Part shown: piece by piece, positions 50,701 to 63,838 of the stretch | Numbering within the stretch: the stretch's first letter is position 1 | Layout of the letters: the number at the start of each line of letters is the position of its first letter | Assembly (NCBI GenBank): GCA_905182985.1 | Contig: CAJJDN010000043.1 | Location: 348,112-412,111, forward strand | Source: Paramecium sonneborni | Taxonomy: Eukaryota > Ciliophora > Oligohymenophorea > Peniculida > Parameciidae | Direction of reading: 5' to 3' | Length of the DNA stretch: 64,000 bases | Notes under the pieces: model-generated | Seen by the model: only the letters and a program-made list of their open reading frames with translations | Database searches by the model: none | Told to the model about the DNA's origin: nothing | Made by a program: the position numbers and the translations under genes

Positions 50701-50864
50701 AAATTATAAATATAACCATAATGTTTTATAAACAATTATAATATAGTCATGCATTTTAAGAGAGAGTTGTATGAATGTTTGGACTTTGAGCCTTAAATTA
50801 TGATTAATTTAATCTTGTTTCTAAGTTGTATGTTTCTGGTTACAATCTAGCTTTTTTGATTTTA

Positions 50865-53800
50865 TCACTTTAGAATATGTGTTAAAAAGGACGAATAGGA
50901 GATGTCTATATGATGTTTTACTTTAAAAATTATTTATATTTAGGATTTAAATACGGCTATTTATTCTAACCTTGAATTAATATTAAAATTTACTTAAATA
51001 CTAAACAGTATTATAAATTGTAAGTGTGGATAAATCATTATGAAAATCATGATCTTTATCTAATTTTTTAGTTTTATCAATTTTAGGAAAGCTGCTCTTA
51101 GGTGATTATTCAGGTTTATAGTAGACAAATAAATCACAAAATTATTCATATTCATAATCTCTGGATTTCATTTAATAATATAAATAAGTAAGAAGAGTTT
51201 CTAATTTAACATGTAAAGGCAATTGTTATCTTTATAATAAATTGTATGAGTCAGCATTTTCTGAAATAGGAGCAGGACTAATTCTTTCAGCAATTCTTCC
51301 AAGAGCTTCAACAAATTCAATAAAAGTCATTCTAATATTCCTATCTAAGGTAAGTTCATCAATTTGGGTCATCATTGAAAAATTATAGATAATAACTTAT
51401 AGTTTTTCTGACAAATATTCATGTAGATTAAACTATTTACAAAATTCTTTAAATTCTCGAATAGATATCCATTTTAATTTAAAATACCATTTTCTATTAG
51501 TAATATCAGTGACTTAATCATAGAGTTTTTTGATAAAAGGCATTTTAATTTATAATAAATGATCACATTCCTTAGTCCATAATCTACAAGATCTCCATTC
51601 TTAAATTAGATCAAAACATAAATATTATTCTTTAAACTCTTTCAATAATCTAAAAATTGCATCAGCATAACTTTTATAAATATCAGTTCTGACATATTTG
51701 TCATTAGCAATACGAAAGAACATCTCCATGAATTAATATCGTATTATAGCTTTTTCTGGATTATAAATATGTTTTGGATCAACATTATTTTTTAATGAAA
51801 CAATGTCTATTTCAACATCTTATGATTTCAATAGATCTCCATCTATAATATCTAGTTTATTTATTAATTTCATATATTATGGAAATTAAATACAAAAAAC
51901 ATCAAAAGTAGGTGGTTAATATCCAACACTTGAATAAAATTTATAGATATCTTTTATTAATTAATATTAATCTCTAAAATATTCCTTTAATTTTAATTTC
52001 TCATAATCACTTTTTACAAAACGACTAATTTTACTACAATTCCAATCAAATTCAAAACATTCATTTAAAAGTTCTTCTGTATCTCCATTAAATGGTCTAA
52101 ATATAGAATCCTCTTTATGCCATTTAATGAGATGAGCTTATTTTCTGACTAAAAAATTTGCAAATCTTCTTAAAACATATTTCTTTTAAGAAGATCTGGG
52201 AAATACTTTAATTAAAGGTTTATAGTTATCCTTATCATCTATAATGTATTCTTGTCTTGAAAAAATATAATTTACTTATTAAATTTTGGTAAAAGCTAAT
52301 TTAGTACCATCTGAGAATATATGAACTCCATGTTTAGGATCTTTACCTTATAAAATAGCATCATCTAAAGGAGCAGGCATATTCATAACTCTTGGATCTA
52401 TAAAATATTCTTCCTTTATTGGATTTGAGAAAAAGAATAAAATCTTTCTTTTTGGAGGACACATTTAGTAAGTTGTATAATAAAATTTACTTAATTCTTA
52501 AATCATCTATTTTGTTATCTCTTCACTCTTATTATTTGTCTCTTCTGCATAAGCTTCAGTAATAGCTGCTAATGTAATTCTCTTATCAGTATTTACTAAT
52601 TATTTTAATTAATGAATTATCTCTCCAGTTGTCAAATCAAAATAATTACTCTTTCTTTTTTAAGCTTCTATCATTTATTATCTCAATTCATAACTACTTG
52701 TCATAGGGATTGGCTAATAACTAATAGTTATGACAGTAATTACTCTAAGAAATCTAAATGAATGAATATTGGATCTTAATTGCTATCATTTTCTGGAATG
52801 TATTAAAATCTATATTCCATCCATCCTTGACAAATCCAACAACAATCATTACCAAATAAGTTATCTCCTTACTATGGAATGTAATTTACACCATCTATTG
52901 CAGTTTTCTTTTGTTAGACAACTTTAAATTCTTCGCTATCATTTGTAAATTATATAAAACCATATGGATTTACTCTAGCAGAACATTTATTTCCTTCAAC
53001 ATGTAAACCATATAAAGAATTGTTCTTTTGTAAGGCTATACTGAATAAATGCAATTATTTTTAACTTAATTAATTATAAGAGATATCTAAATGTGCTAAA
53101 GTAATCTATGGATTTTAAATAGCCTCACATAAAGCTTAAATAAAATTGCTTCTTTCATTCTAACCTAAATGATTGTAACTCATATCAAGAACTTTAATTG
53201 ATCTATTTTATTATAAACCTTTTGCTATCATTGCACCTGCTGAAGGTCCCAATTAATTCCAATTTAATATCAATATCTCTAAATAATTATTTTGCATAAA
53301 AAATTAATAAAATGATGTAGAACATGAATCTGTTATTTAATTTTCTGATAAATTTAATTTAAGCAGGGTTATGCTCTTCTAAAAGCTATTTAAAAGAACA
53401 ATAACACCTTTGTCTGCTAATAAATTATTTTATAAATTTAAAGATTTTAAATTAGTAAATTTCTAAATTTGATTAGATAATATTAAAGCTCCTCTTCTAC
53501 CAAGAATATTATTTCCTAAATTAATCTCTTTTAAGGAAAGTGGAAATCCTTCTATTAAGTAGAGTAATGATTTGTCATCTAATTGATTATTACATAAAAA
53601 TAATTGCTTAACGCTTTTACTTTTTACTGACTATAATAAATTCTTGATCAAAGGAAAATATTTCTCAGTTAGACCAAGATCTGAAAAATGCATTTCCTTG
53701 TCATTTACTAGACAATTAGATAAATCAATTCTCTTTGGGAATATATTATCATTTAGACAGTAAAAATGAATCGGATCTACATTTTTCTTATTGAAATTAA

Positions 53801-54430
53801 TAGCTAAGTCTTTTAATCTATCTTATCGTTTTATAAAATAAAAATAGGATTAATCTATTTCATGATCTAAATTAATTAGCTATTCAATTTACTTAGTTTC
53901 TATTAGATTTTCTTAATCTCATGCTATAATTCAACTCCATTAAATCTTTTAGGTTCTTCTTCACTACTTATCTTACTTAATATATCTTCATCATCATCAT
54001 ACTCATAGCTGTTTTCTTGTTGTATCAATTATTATTCAGTCTCGATTAATTCTTTTGAAACATCTTCATTAACTTCTAAAGTTTCTTTTTTGCCTTAGTC
54101 AATAGGAGAGAACCTATGTTTTAATAAGCCCAAAGGAAAATATTTTTTTTTTGTTGCTCCTTAATCAGATTAGACAGAAGTGTTGGTTAGAATTTATCTC
54201 ATGTCAGTTAATTTTTCACTACTCCTTATATAATAGGCAACAAGACTGTGATCATTTGAAAATTAATTATCAATCAATAATTTCTAAGCTTTGAATTTAG
54301 TTTCTACCATTTTGTTTTCTGATATACTACGATTTGATTTGAAAAAGGATTTTAATTTTTGAGCTTTCTCTTTAGAATAATCCTTTAAAAGAGGTAGGAA
54401 ATATTTAGATCTCTCATTACTATTTTTCAT
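50865..54430 (-). CDS. Leucine-rich-repeat protein A (tandem paralogue of the gene at 54668-58363)
   Basis: ATG at 54430. The 3' end is uncertain: the conserved L-T-I-Y-N-T motif lies at about 51005-51028, and the first likely TGA after splicing is at 50865-50867. The Ser/Asp-rich N-terminus contains E-Y-D-D-D-E-D and E-E-E-P. About ten ribonuclease-inhibitor-type LRRs (L-x-x-L-x-L-x-x-N/C-x-L) lie at 53000-53850. Then comes a C-C-W-I-C-Q-G-W-M-E-Y motif, a Y-Q-M-C-P-P-K block, and a long helical C-terminal region with M-T-F-I-E-F-V-E-A-L-G-R-I-A-E and L-P-L-H-V-K-L-E-T-L-L. The same arrangement occurs next door. LRRs suggest a protein-binding, perhaps ciliary, role; not established. Confidence 0.8.
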
Positions 54431-54667
54431 TTCTAATTAAAATTATAAATAATCTCAGTTGTTCTCTTTTTAAACTTTTATGGAATCAAATTAAACTTAT
54501 AATTATTGAAACAGATACAATCAACTTGTTTGCTTATATTAATCTAATTTTACTGAATTTAAAGTTAAGAATTAATATAGATCATAAACTCAAAGGATAA
54601 TTTTTAGTTTTATAATTTAATGATTGTCAATTATAAAACATAAAGGAGAAAAAATATATTCAATATT

Positions 54668-57600
54668 TCATTAATCATCATATTCTTCTAAAACTGCTAT
54701 TATATTGTTTTTCTATTATGCTTATTACTATTATTCAAAAATAGTTGTTCTTCCTGATACTTATCTACTAAATGTATTGCTATTAATAGTATTAATAGTA
54801 TTTGTATTAATTAAAGTTCTTTTCTTACTTGTTTATTATAAAAAGTTTCTATAATTTGGATGCAAATATGGTTAATGATGAGAATCTTACAATATAAATT
54901 TAATTACTGAAAAAGGATATTGTATTGTAAACAGTTAATTATGTAGTTGTAATTACAAATTCATCAGTATTCTCTACTTTGGATTGTTTTTCATAAACTT
55001 TTGGCATAAATATGATTCTGGTTTCTTAAGCATCAATAATATCTTTACAAAATAAATCTGTAAATTAAATGAATTCAGATTATCTAAATTTATTGATAAT
55101 GGAAATACCTTCTTAATTTAAGAAAAATAAATGTTAATATAGATTCTAATTTAATATGTAATGGTAAAGTTTATCTAGCTAAAACAGGCCAAACTGAAGC
55201 ATCTTCTCCAATAGGAGCAGGACTTATTTTTTCAGCAACTCTTGCTAAAGCTTCTAAGAATTCATAAAATGTCATTCTTAAAAAACGATCTTAAGTAACT
55301 TCATCAGCTTAAGTTTACATTGAATAATTAAAAATAACTGTGACTTATTTTTCAGATAATATATCATTTGTATATAATTTACAAAACTCCCTAAATTCTT
55401 TTATAGATATCCATTTCAATTTAAAATACCATTTCTTATTAGTTAAATCTGAAGCTAAATCATATAGTTTTTTTAAGAATGGTGATTTAAATTGGAGTAT
55501 CATATCTACTTCCTTTGTCCAAAACCTTTATTTTCTCCATTATTAACTATTATCAAGTATTTCATAATGTTATTCAAGTTCTTTTAATAATCTATATACT
55601 GCATCTGCAAAGTTCTTACATTATCCTGATCTAATATATTTATCATTTGCTAATCTAAATAAAACTTCCATAAATTAATATCTAATTATAGCTTTATCAG
55701 GATTGTAAATATATTTACTATCAACATTATTTTTTATTGATACTAAATCACTTTCAAGATCTGATTATTTCAAATTCTCTCCATCAATCAAAGGTGAGAG
55801 AATCTTATTAAATTAACCAAATTAAATACAAAAAACATCGAATTATGGAGGTTAATATCCAAAACTTGAAAAGTATTTATAGATATCTTTTATTAATTAA
55901 TATTTCTATCTAAAGTATTCTTTCAATTTCATTTTTTCATAATCACTTTTTACAAATCTTTATATTTTAGAACAATTCCAATCAAATTCAAATGATTGAT
56001 CTAATATTTCAATTGAATCTCCAATCATTCCTCTAAATATTATTGAATCATCTTTTGTCCACATTGTAACATTTCCTTTTTTATTTTTAAATTTCCCTAA
56101 ATATTTTGTCAATATATATTTTCTTTATAAAGTTCTAGGTTTTACTTTAATCAAAGGTTTATAATTATTTTTATCATCAATAACATATTCTTACTTTGTA
56201 TTTAAAACATTAACAAAATTTATTTTTTTAAAAGGAATTTAAGTATTATCTGCAAAAACATGTATTTAATGTTTTGGATCCTTACCTTATAATATTAGAT
56301 CATCTAAAGGAGATTAAATATTTTCTAGATTTGGATCATAAAAGTATCTTTCTCTAAGGGGATCAGAAAAAAAATATAAAATTTTACTTTTAGGTGGACA
56401 CATTTAATATGTGGTATAATATAACTTATTGAATTCTTCAATAATTTAATTTTATGTTTCATTTTTTGTATTATTTTCTACATTATATGCTTCTTCTATT
56501 GCAGCCATTGTAATTTTTTTTTCAGCATCTGTAATTGATTTTAATTAATGGATAATCTCTCCAGTAGTAAGTTCTAATTATTTATTGCTCTTATTTTATT
56601 CCATCAATTATTATTTCATTTCAAAACTGGAAGTCATAGGAATTGGCTTATAACTATAGTTAACAATAATAATACTCAAGAAAATCCAAATGCAAAAATA
56701 TTGGTACTTATTCACTATTTTAATCAGGTGTATAAGTAAATTAATGTTCCTTCCATCCTTAACAAATCCAACAACAATCTGTTAATAATTCTTGGCTATT
56801 GCATATAGGAATATAATTAACTCCATCTATTTATATTTTTTTTTGTTGCACTTATTTTATTAGATTTTCTTATTTAGAAAATTACAAAAATCCAAAAGCA
56901 TCAATATATGTTGGACATTTATTACCTTCTACATGAATACCATATAAATTATTATTTTTTATTAATGCCTTTTACAATTAAACCATCTATTTTTCACTTA
57001 TTTAATTATATGAAATATCCAAATGACATAAAGCTAGATTTGGATTTTCAAGTAATAGACACCATTGAATTATACAATTACTTTTTTCATTAAATCCTAA
57101 ATGATTATAACTTAAATCTAACACCTTTAGATTTTTATTTTAATTCAAAGCTTTAGCTATACCAATTCCTGATTAAGGGCCTAATTGATTCCAATTTAAA
57201 ATTAAAACTTCAATTGATAAATTTGATTATAGAAAATTTTATAATTCTTAAGTTACATTATCAGTGATCTAATTCTAAGATAAGTTCAATTTTCTTATTG
57301 TTCTAGCTTCTTATACAGCATTTAGAATTGTAATTGCTCCTTAATCTCCCAAAAAATTGCTTGCAATATTTAAGGATTTCAAACTTAATAGAGAATAAAG
57401 ATTACTTTTTGTGTCTGCTAAATAATTTAGCAATTAAGATAGCTCCTTATCTTCCTAATTCATTTTAACTAATATTTAAATCTTTTAATGAATCTGGAAA
57501 AGAATCAATAAATATTGATAGTGAATGTTCTTTCAAATGATTATTAGTTAAAATAATAGATTTAACTTTTTTACATTTTTTTGATTTTAATAATTAAGAT

Positions 57601-58363
57601 AATAAAGGGAAATACTTAGAATTAACCTTTAAATCTTTAAAATTCATTTCTTTCTATTCGATTAAGCAATTTGATAGATCAATTCTTTTTGGAAAGAGAT
57701 TTTAATTCATGCAATAAAAATATAATGGATTCACAGAATCTCTCTTTCTAAATGTTTAGATTAAATCTTTTAATTTATCTTAATTTTTAATGTAACCAAA
57801 GAAAGATCTATTGATATCATTTGCTAAGGATGAATTACTAATTCTATACATATTTTTCTTTAAATTTTGTCTATATCTTTCTCGATGTCTTTGAATCTCA
57901 TTTCTGAACTTAAATCAGAGTCTTCATCATCTGAAGATTAGTTTGAAGAAATTTCAATATCAGATTCAGATTCATCAAATAATTTAGTTTTATTTGAGGA
58001 GAGAGAATTGTTACTACTTTAATCTTAAATTTAAATATTAACTTGCCGATTAACAGTTGTTGGATTGGTTTTCCATTTTTATAAAAATTAATGTCTTTAT
58101 GATGGTTAATCAGATTTTTAAAAATCTAAGATTTTTTCTTTACTAAATATCAACAAGATTAATTACTAATTCTCTCTAACTAATCTTTCAGTTTAATGTT
58201 CGTAAATAAATTCAGGTTGCTATTTTTTGGATTAATAATAAAAGAAATTTTATTTAGTATCGGAAATACTTCGATCAGTCCTAAAAAATTGTTTCAATTT
58301 ATCCTTTTTCATTTATGAATAATTTTAATGGATTTTTGGTAGATGAATAGATTTTTTAGTCAT
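54668..58363 (-). CDS. Leucine-rich-repeat protein B (tandem paralogue)
   Basis: ATG at 58363, TGA at 54668-54670; several short introns. Same domain order as the gene at 50865-54430: a start of K-L-K-Q-F-F-R-T-D-R-S-I-S type matching K-S-F-F-K-S-N-R-S-I-S in the neighbour, an acidic S-D-D-E-D-S-D region, LRRs, a Cys-Trp motif, and a C-terminal block ending L-T-V-Y-N-T. After that this copy continues with a Thr/Asn-rich stretch and ends L-E-E-Y-D-D-Q. The two genes lie head to tail, 237 bp apart, so a local duplication is likely, followed by strong divergence, including in introns. Confidence 0.8.
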
Positions 58364-58595
58364 ATTTGAAAACTAAATTTCCATTAAAAACAGGTTGAAA
58401 TAATTTATAAAAATAATTTGTTTTATATGGTTATTGTTAAAAGGATTCAAATTTTGTAGAGGAAGACATTATACTAAATTGTATTATATTTTTAAGCAAA
58501 TATATTGATGTTTATAAAAATGGTAATATAATATTTGTTTTTAAAATGTAAGTATAATTAAATTAATACAAAAAAAAAATAACACCTTTAAAAAA

Positions 58596-59884
58596 ATGAA
58601 TCATCTTGAAAGATTATTGCATTAATAAGGGAAGAAAGTAAAGTTGTAAGGATAAGAATTAGATGATATTAATAAAAGACATTAAGAATTATAAACAAAA
58701 TTAACTTAAGAGGAGGAGAAAAATAAAATATTGTAATCAGATGTAGATAAATTAACATAAATTTAAAATGAATTGAGAAGACAGATTTAATTTTTGGAAG
58801 CATAAAGAGATAATTTATTAGAATAACTAAAATCATTGCATGAATATAATTTTTCAATGTTTAATCTATAGTAAAAAATAAATCAAATATTTATAGGCAT
58901 AATCATTAATTCAATAAAATGAGAACAGTTTAATAGTTAAATTTAACATAAAATGAATTATAAAAATCATAACAGCAAATATTAAAAATATAAAGTGAAA
59001 ATGCAGAGTTGAGAAGTAAAGTTTAGGAATTAATGATAAATAATTAATCTTTAAATGAATAAATAGAAGTGTATCCAAAATAAATTGAAAATCTTAGATA
59101 AAAATATATATAATTATTGTCTGAAAGAGATTTACAAATATTGTAATTAGATGAGAAAATAGAATTATTAAAGAAAGAGAAATAAATAAAAGAAGAAAAA
59201 AATTAGAAAATAGAATTTGAAGTATCTGATATTACAGAAGATACAGATTCCAATTAGCATGGAAATTAATATTAATAAATAATGATGGATTAAGCTGAAA
59301 TAATAAAGACTATGAAAATATAGGATGAAGAAAAACAGAAAACTATCTTATATCTTAATGAATAAGTTACATTATTATAAATTGAAAATTCAAAATAAAA
59401 ATAATAATATACAAGTTAATAGATAATTAAACTTTATCCTTAAGAAATTTAAATATAAATTCGTCGTATTTAACAACTTAGAAGTTTTCTACCTTAATTT
59501 ACAACTAAGATTGCAATAATATAAATGAAATAATAAGAAATTAATCTGTTAAGATAATAAAATTAAGATTTGGAGATGAAATGTTAATAACAATAATAGG
59601 AATTAACTAAATATTAATAAAAATATTAAAAAAAAGAAAAAAAATTTAGTGATATATAAGATTAATTTACAAATGTTTTATAAGAGAATTGGAAATTAAA
59701 AGAGAGACTTATAGATATATTATAAAATGAAGAATAAGTTGAGTAATTTTTATAGAATTTGTCTAAAGAATTGAATTTTGAAGAATATCCTTTTGAAAGT
59801 TTGGATGAATTATTAAAAAGTTATAATAAGATAAAAAGTAAATTGCTGAATTAATCAGAATAGAAGCATATTAGTCTTCTTTGA
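58596..59884 (+). CDS. Gln-rich coiled-coil protein (420 aa)
   Basis: Two exons with a 26-nt intron at 58871-58896; ATG at 58596, TGA at 59882-59884. Nearly the whole protein is Gln/Glu/Lys coiled coil (E-L-R-R-Q-I-Q-F-L-E-A-Q, then L-L-K-K-E-K-Q). A short acidic break (S-D-I-T-E-D-T-D-S-N) lies in the middle and a more ordered C-terminus (Y-P-F-E-S-L-D-E-L-L-K-S-Y) at the end. It is divergently oriented to LRR gene B with 232 bp between the start codons. A structural role is likely; no family recognised. Confidence 0.78.
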
Positions 59885-60027
59885 TTATAAAATTATATAA
59901 AATAATAAATTTTAATTTAGGATAATTAATAATTATTAGTGAAGTATGATAATAAATTTGTCATAATCATAAACATAATTACATACATAAACATATAATA
60001 ATATATATATATAATAAAAGAAAAAAA

Positions 60028-61190
60028 ATGAAAAATTTTCTTGAGAAATACATAGGCAATGATTATAGTATTCGAATGAATAATATATCATAGAACCATG
60101 GTATATAGATAAAAAGATATTAATTAGAATATCAATTAAACCAATATAAATGTTCTTCTCCAGTAATATTTGGAAATAGATTTGCATCACCTTCTCCATT
60201 TAGATCAGTTACTCCAATTTAAGGATAATTATCTCCAGTTAATCAATCTAGAAGAGAGAGTGCATTTTCAAGGAACTCTGATAACTATGATTTTTCAGTT
60301 AAAGAAAAATCAAAAATTATAAATAACCCAATAATTCAACAGTATCTGAAACAGCAAGAATATTAAGATGAATAAGAATGCAATATAGATTATTTTTTTG
60401 ATAAAGAATAAATAATTATTGAAGAATAAGAACTTTTACATGCAAAGCTTAGAATGATTAGAGATGATTTAAACTTTAAAATATAACAATTAGAAGATTG
60501 TAATTAATTATCTAAGTTTTAAGAGAATACCTTCGAGAAAGATAATCAATTCTTTAAAATTTATTAATTTCAATAAAGGAAGAGAAAGATAGATTCAATG
60601 AGCTATCTAAATAAAAGAAGAGAAAAAATAAATAAATTGAATTACATGCAAGAACTGATTCAATTCATAAATAAGATTCTAAAAATGATTCATAACCAAT
60701 TTAATAAGAAATATAGAGAGCAGTTAGTTAAATGAAAGAATAAAGAGTAGATTCTAAACTTGAAAAAAGAGATTGTTTTGATATTAGACGAGATTCTCGT
60801 TATGAATCTATTAATGATTATAGTTCTCATCATCATCGAAGAGAATCATCTTATAAAACAACTAAATTAAGAGAATCTAGAGTAAAAAGAGAAGAATCTA
60901 TTAAATGTGATTCTATTAAAGATGATTAACCTTTAAAGAGTGCATTAAAAAAGAAAGATTCAAATAGATAAACTTAAAATTGTTAAGATGATTCTTCAGA
61001 TGATTGGAAATTTATTAAACAAGCTAAAAATAATTTAGAAAAATAAAAAACATAATTAGATGACAAATAATCTCCAAATAAAGTTAGATTTGTTAATTAA
61101 GAGAAATCATCAAAAAAATAATAATAAGAAAAGATTATTAAATAAAAATATTTAAATGATATAGATATATTTTTAAAATGTAGATATTGA
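60028..61190 (+). CDS. Hypothetical low-complexity protein, one frame problem
   Basis: ATG at 60028, a 27-nt intron just after H (GT...TAG, near 60100), then a Ser/Pro-rich segment (S-P-S-P-F-R-S-V-T-P) and an acidic helix. The first frame stops at TGA 60733-60735, but a neighbouring frame is open from about 60540 to TGA 61188-61190 with clear protein character (R-R-D-S-R-Y-E-S, S-S-H-H-H-R-R-E-S-S, K-V-R-F-V-N-Q). No intron of the right length joins them, so there is an unnoticed intron, an indel, or two genes. The last part, with P-x-K-V-R-F, contains a possible PP1-binding-like motif. Confidence 0.5.
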
Positions 61191-61235
61191 TTTTATTTGT
61201 AAATTATAAAAAAGACTTTAATTGTTTTTTTTTAA

Positions 61236-63838
61236 TCATAATTAAAATTAGTTTTTCTTGATACCTGATGGTTTAAGTACTCTTCTGGAAGCTGAAGCAA
61301 GAATTAATCTCATTCCACAAGCTAATTTAGCTACTTTATAATAAAAAGTATATTTAAATGCTTTTTTCAAATTGCTTATATAGATTGAAGAAATCTTAGA
61401 TTTTTATTTATTCAAATTTAATATTACACTTTAAACATTACTTTGTGGCATGTAATTTTAAAATTAAAATAATTTATCAATATCTAAATTAAAAGTTTTA
61501 TTTGAATGTTTATTATTATCCTCAATTTCAATAATAGCATTAGATGATAATCCTTATTTTGAAGATTTTTACTATATAAGTTATGCACTAACATTATCTG
61601 TATTTGTATTGCTTGATTCTTTATAAAAAGCAATAGACATTCTTCTTTTATCTTTATTTTCTATATGTTAATTTGATTATTAAGTTGTGGCAAATTTTCC
61701 TGTTAAATTTTTTGATTGTCTTCTCTAATTTAATTTTGACAAAACATTTGTGTCTTAGATTCTATCTTATTTAATATCAGGTGATTATTCACTTAATGAT
61801 TACATTTCAGGAGTTTCAGTTTTAAAATCACTCTATCTTCTAGTAGTATATTTTTTAGTTCCACTAATTATAGTTTAAGTTTCATTTTAATTAGAAACCA
61901 CCAATTCTTCTTATTAAAATTAAACAATAGTATTTATAATACCCTAAATAATTATAATAATTAATTACATTTATTTAATTTAGAACTTTTAATTTCTATC
62001 TATCATTTCTTCTGATAAGTTTTCTTTATTATATAGTGAATCCCTCTCTTTTTATTAAAGCTTCTAAGTTAGGTTTATAAGAAATTAAGAAACAATCACT
62101 ATTCATGTGATCATCATTATTGCATAAATTACATTTATTACCTATCAAACTATAATCAGATAAATATATAAGTTGATCTTTCATTTATTAAAATAGTTCT
62201 TTATCTTTTTAATTATTCTGAAGTACTTTTACAAAGTCTAATCTAGATATTTTATATAGTTAAGTAAATTAAGAGCTTATTATCATAAATTTAGAATCAA
62301 ATCCACTTATAAATTAATATTCTCCAAAACTCTATCCTTAATTAAAAGTCTATACAATTTTTTGAGTTCTTATTTCTACTAATTTTACTTAACCTGAATC
62401 TATATAAAAACTAATTAATAAATAAATTATATTTACATATGAAAATCTTTATGTCTCTCTTCTGGATTATAAATCACATCATTTGGAATATAATTAATTT
62501 ATTCAATTTATGATGTTATTTAATTTATTGTTGTTTTTGAAAAATTATCGTATAAAATCTTCATATTCTTTATGATTCTTGCTTATATATTGAAATTAAC
62601 CTCGTTTTTCAATCCTGTAGGTAAATTGTCTAATATTTAATGAGCCTTTAAATATAAAATAATTTATTACTTCAACTTGATTACTTTTACTTTCTTAATC
62701 TACTTAATTTTTTAAATAATTTCTAACTCTATTCTATATAGAATCATCAACTAAATTATTCTTCATAAATGTATTGATAAGTATTAATTATCTTCTATTA
62801 AATTGTAAATAGATAATATTTACTTATATTAATTTTTATGATCATAAAAGTTTTTAATGATCATTCCAATAGAATTAACAGAATAGGCAAACACAAAACT
62901 ACTGATAAACATTGTAAAATTAGAAAATACTATTTCTATTGGATTTGCTGCTGTTATATCTCCATATCCTACTGTTACCATTGTCATTGTTGCCCAATAT
63001 ATTGCATAATCATATTTAATCCAATGAGATTCATCTTATAAAGAATATTTACTTAACCATGATAATAAATTTAAATCTTCACTTACAATAGCTAAATAAT
63101 GCCATAAACATCCAATTATATGTATAAAATAATATAAAGAGATTATTAAAAATATTAGATCTAAAATTTCACTTAAACGACTACTTAAATAAAGACAATC
63201 AACAAAATTATTAATCTTTGTATAAACTGTAAATATTGTTATAATTATTTAAATTACTGATAAACATTATGCTATCTAAAAATGATCTACACCCTAATAC
63301 ATTATTAACCAGATTATGAAATTAACAAGATCATTAACCATTTAAAATCTAAGATAATTTTAAATGATTCTTTTTCTCCCCACAATCAGCTAATTTATTT
63401 AATTTCAATGTTATACTTCTCCTTGCACTAAAATCGCTTTGTTATTTGCAATTAAACCATCAATAAATAAATATATAAACACTATTTCTATAATTCTTTA
63501 TATTTCTTAACTTTTTTATAATTAAAATGAAGCAATAAAAGGAGATAGCCATAACATAAAAAAACTACACAAAATACTAAATAAACTCCATATTTTAACA
63601 AATCTATCTTAAGGTAAAAATACTGGAAACAATAACAATTATTCTAATTTACTTAAAGTTTAATTTTTTTTAGTTCTTTTATCCTCTAATAATGAATCAT
63701 CAAAAAATAAATTATTAAGTAAATTTTTTTTTTCTTCCATCATTTATTTTGTTAATATATGAGCATTTGATAACAACCTTTCTTTAAATCTTAAGAGCAT
63801 TTATTTGCCAAATACTTACTTTAATTATCCTCCATCAT
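61236..63838 (-). CDS. CNBD-type voltage-gated potassium channel 3
   Basis: ATG at 63838 (M-M-E-D-N-Q), with a 26-nt intron that restores the frame and further introns such as a 26-nt one near 62410-62436; TGA at 61236-61238. It has the same plan as the other two channels: S1 with K-I-W-S-L-F-S-I-L, an S5 region, selectivity filter V-T-V-G-Y-G-D-I-T (about 62959-62986), and a CNBD, then C-x2-C-x4-H-x4-C (62092-62133) followed by S-Y-K-P-N-L. The C-terminus is Ser-rich and ends in a basic segment (A-S-A-S-R-R-V-L-K-P). It is convergent with the preceding plus-strand gene, 45 bp apart. Confidence 0.9.

Noticed and set aside
60000..60016. AT dinucleotide run as a telomere or origin
   Set aside because: Ordinary AT-rich intergenic sequence; no C4A2 or C3A3-type telomeric repeat is present in the window.
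59936..60199. Minus-strand 87-aa ORF
   Set aside because: Lies across the intergenic AT run and antisense to the gene starting at 60028; composition is non-coding (Ile/Tyr/Phe runs).
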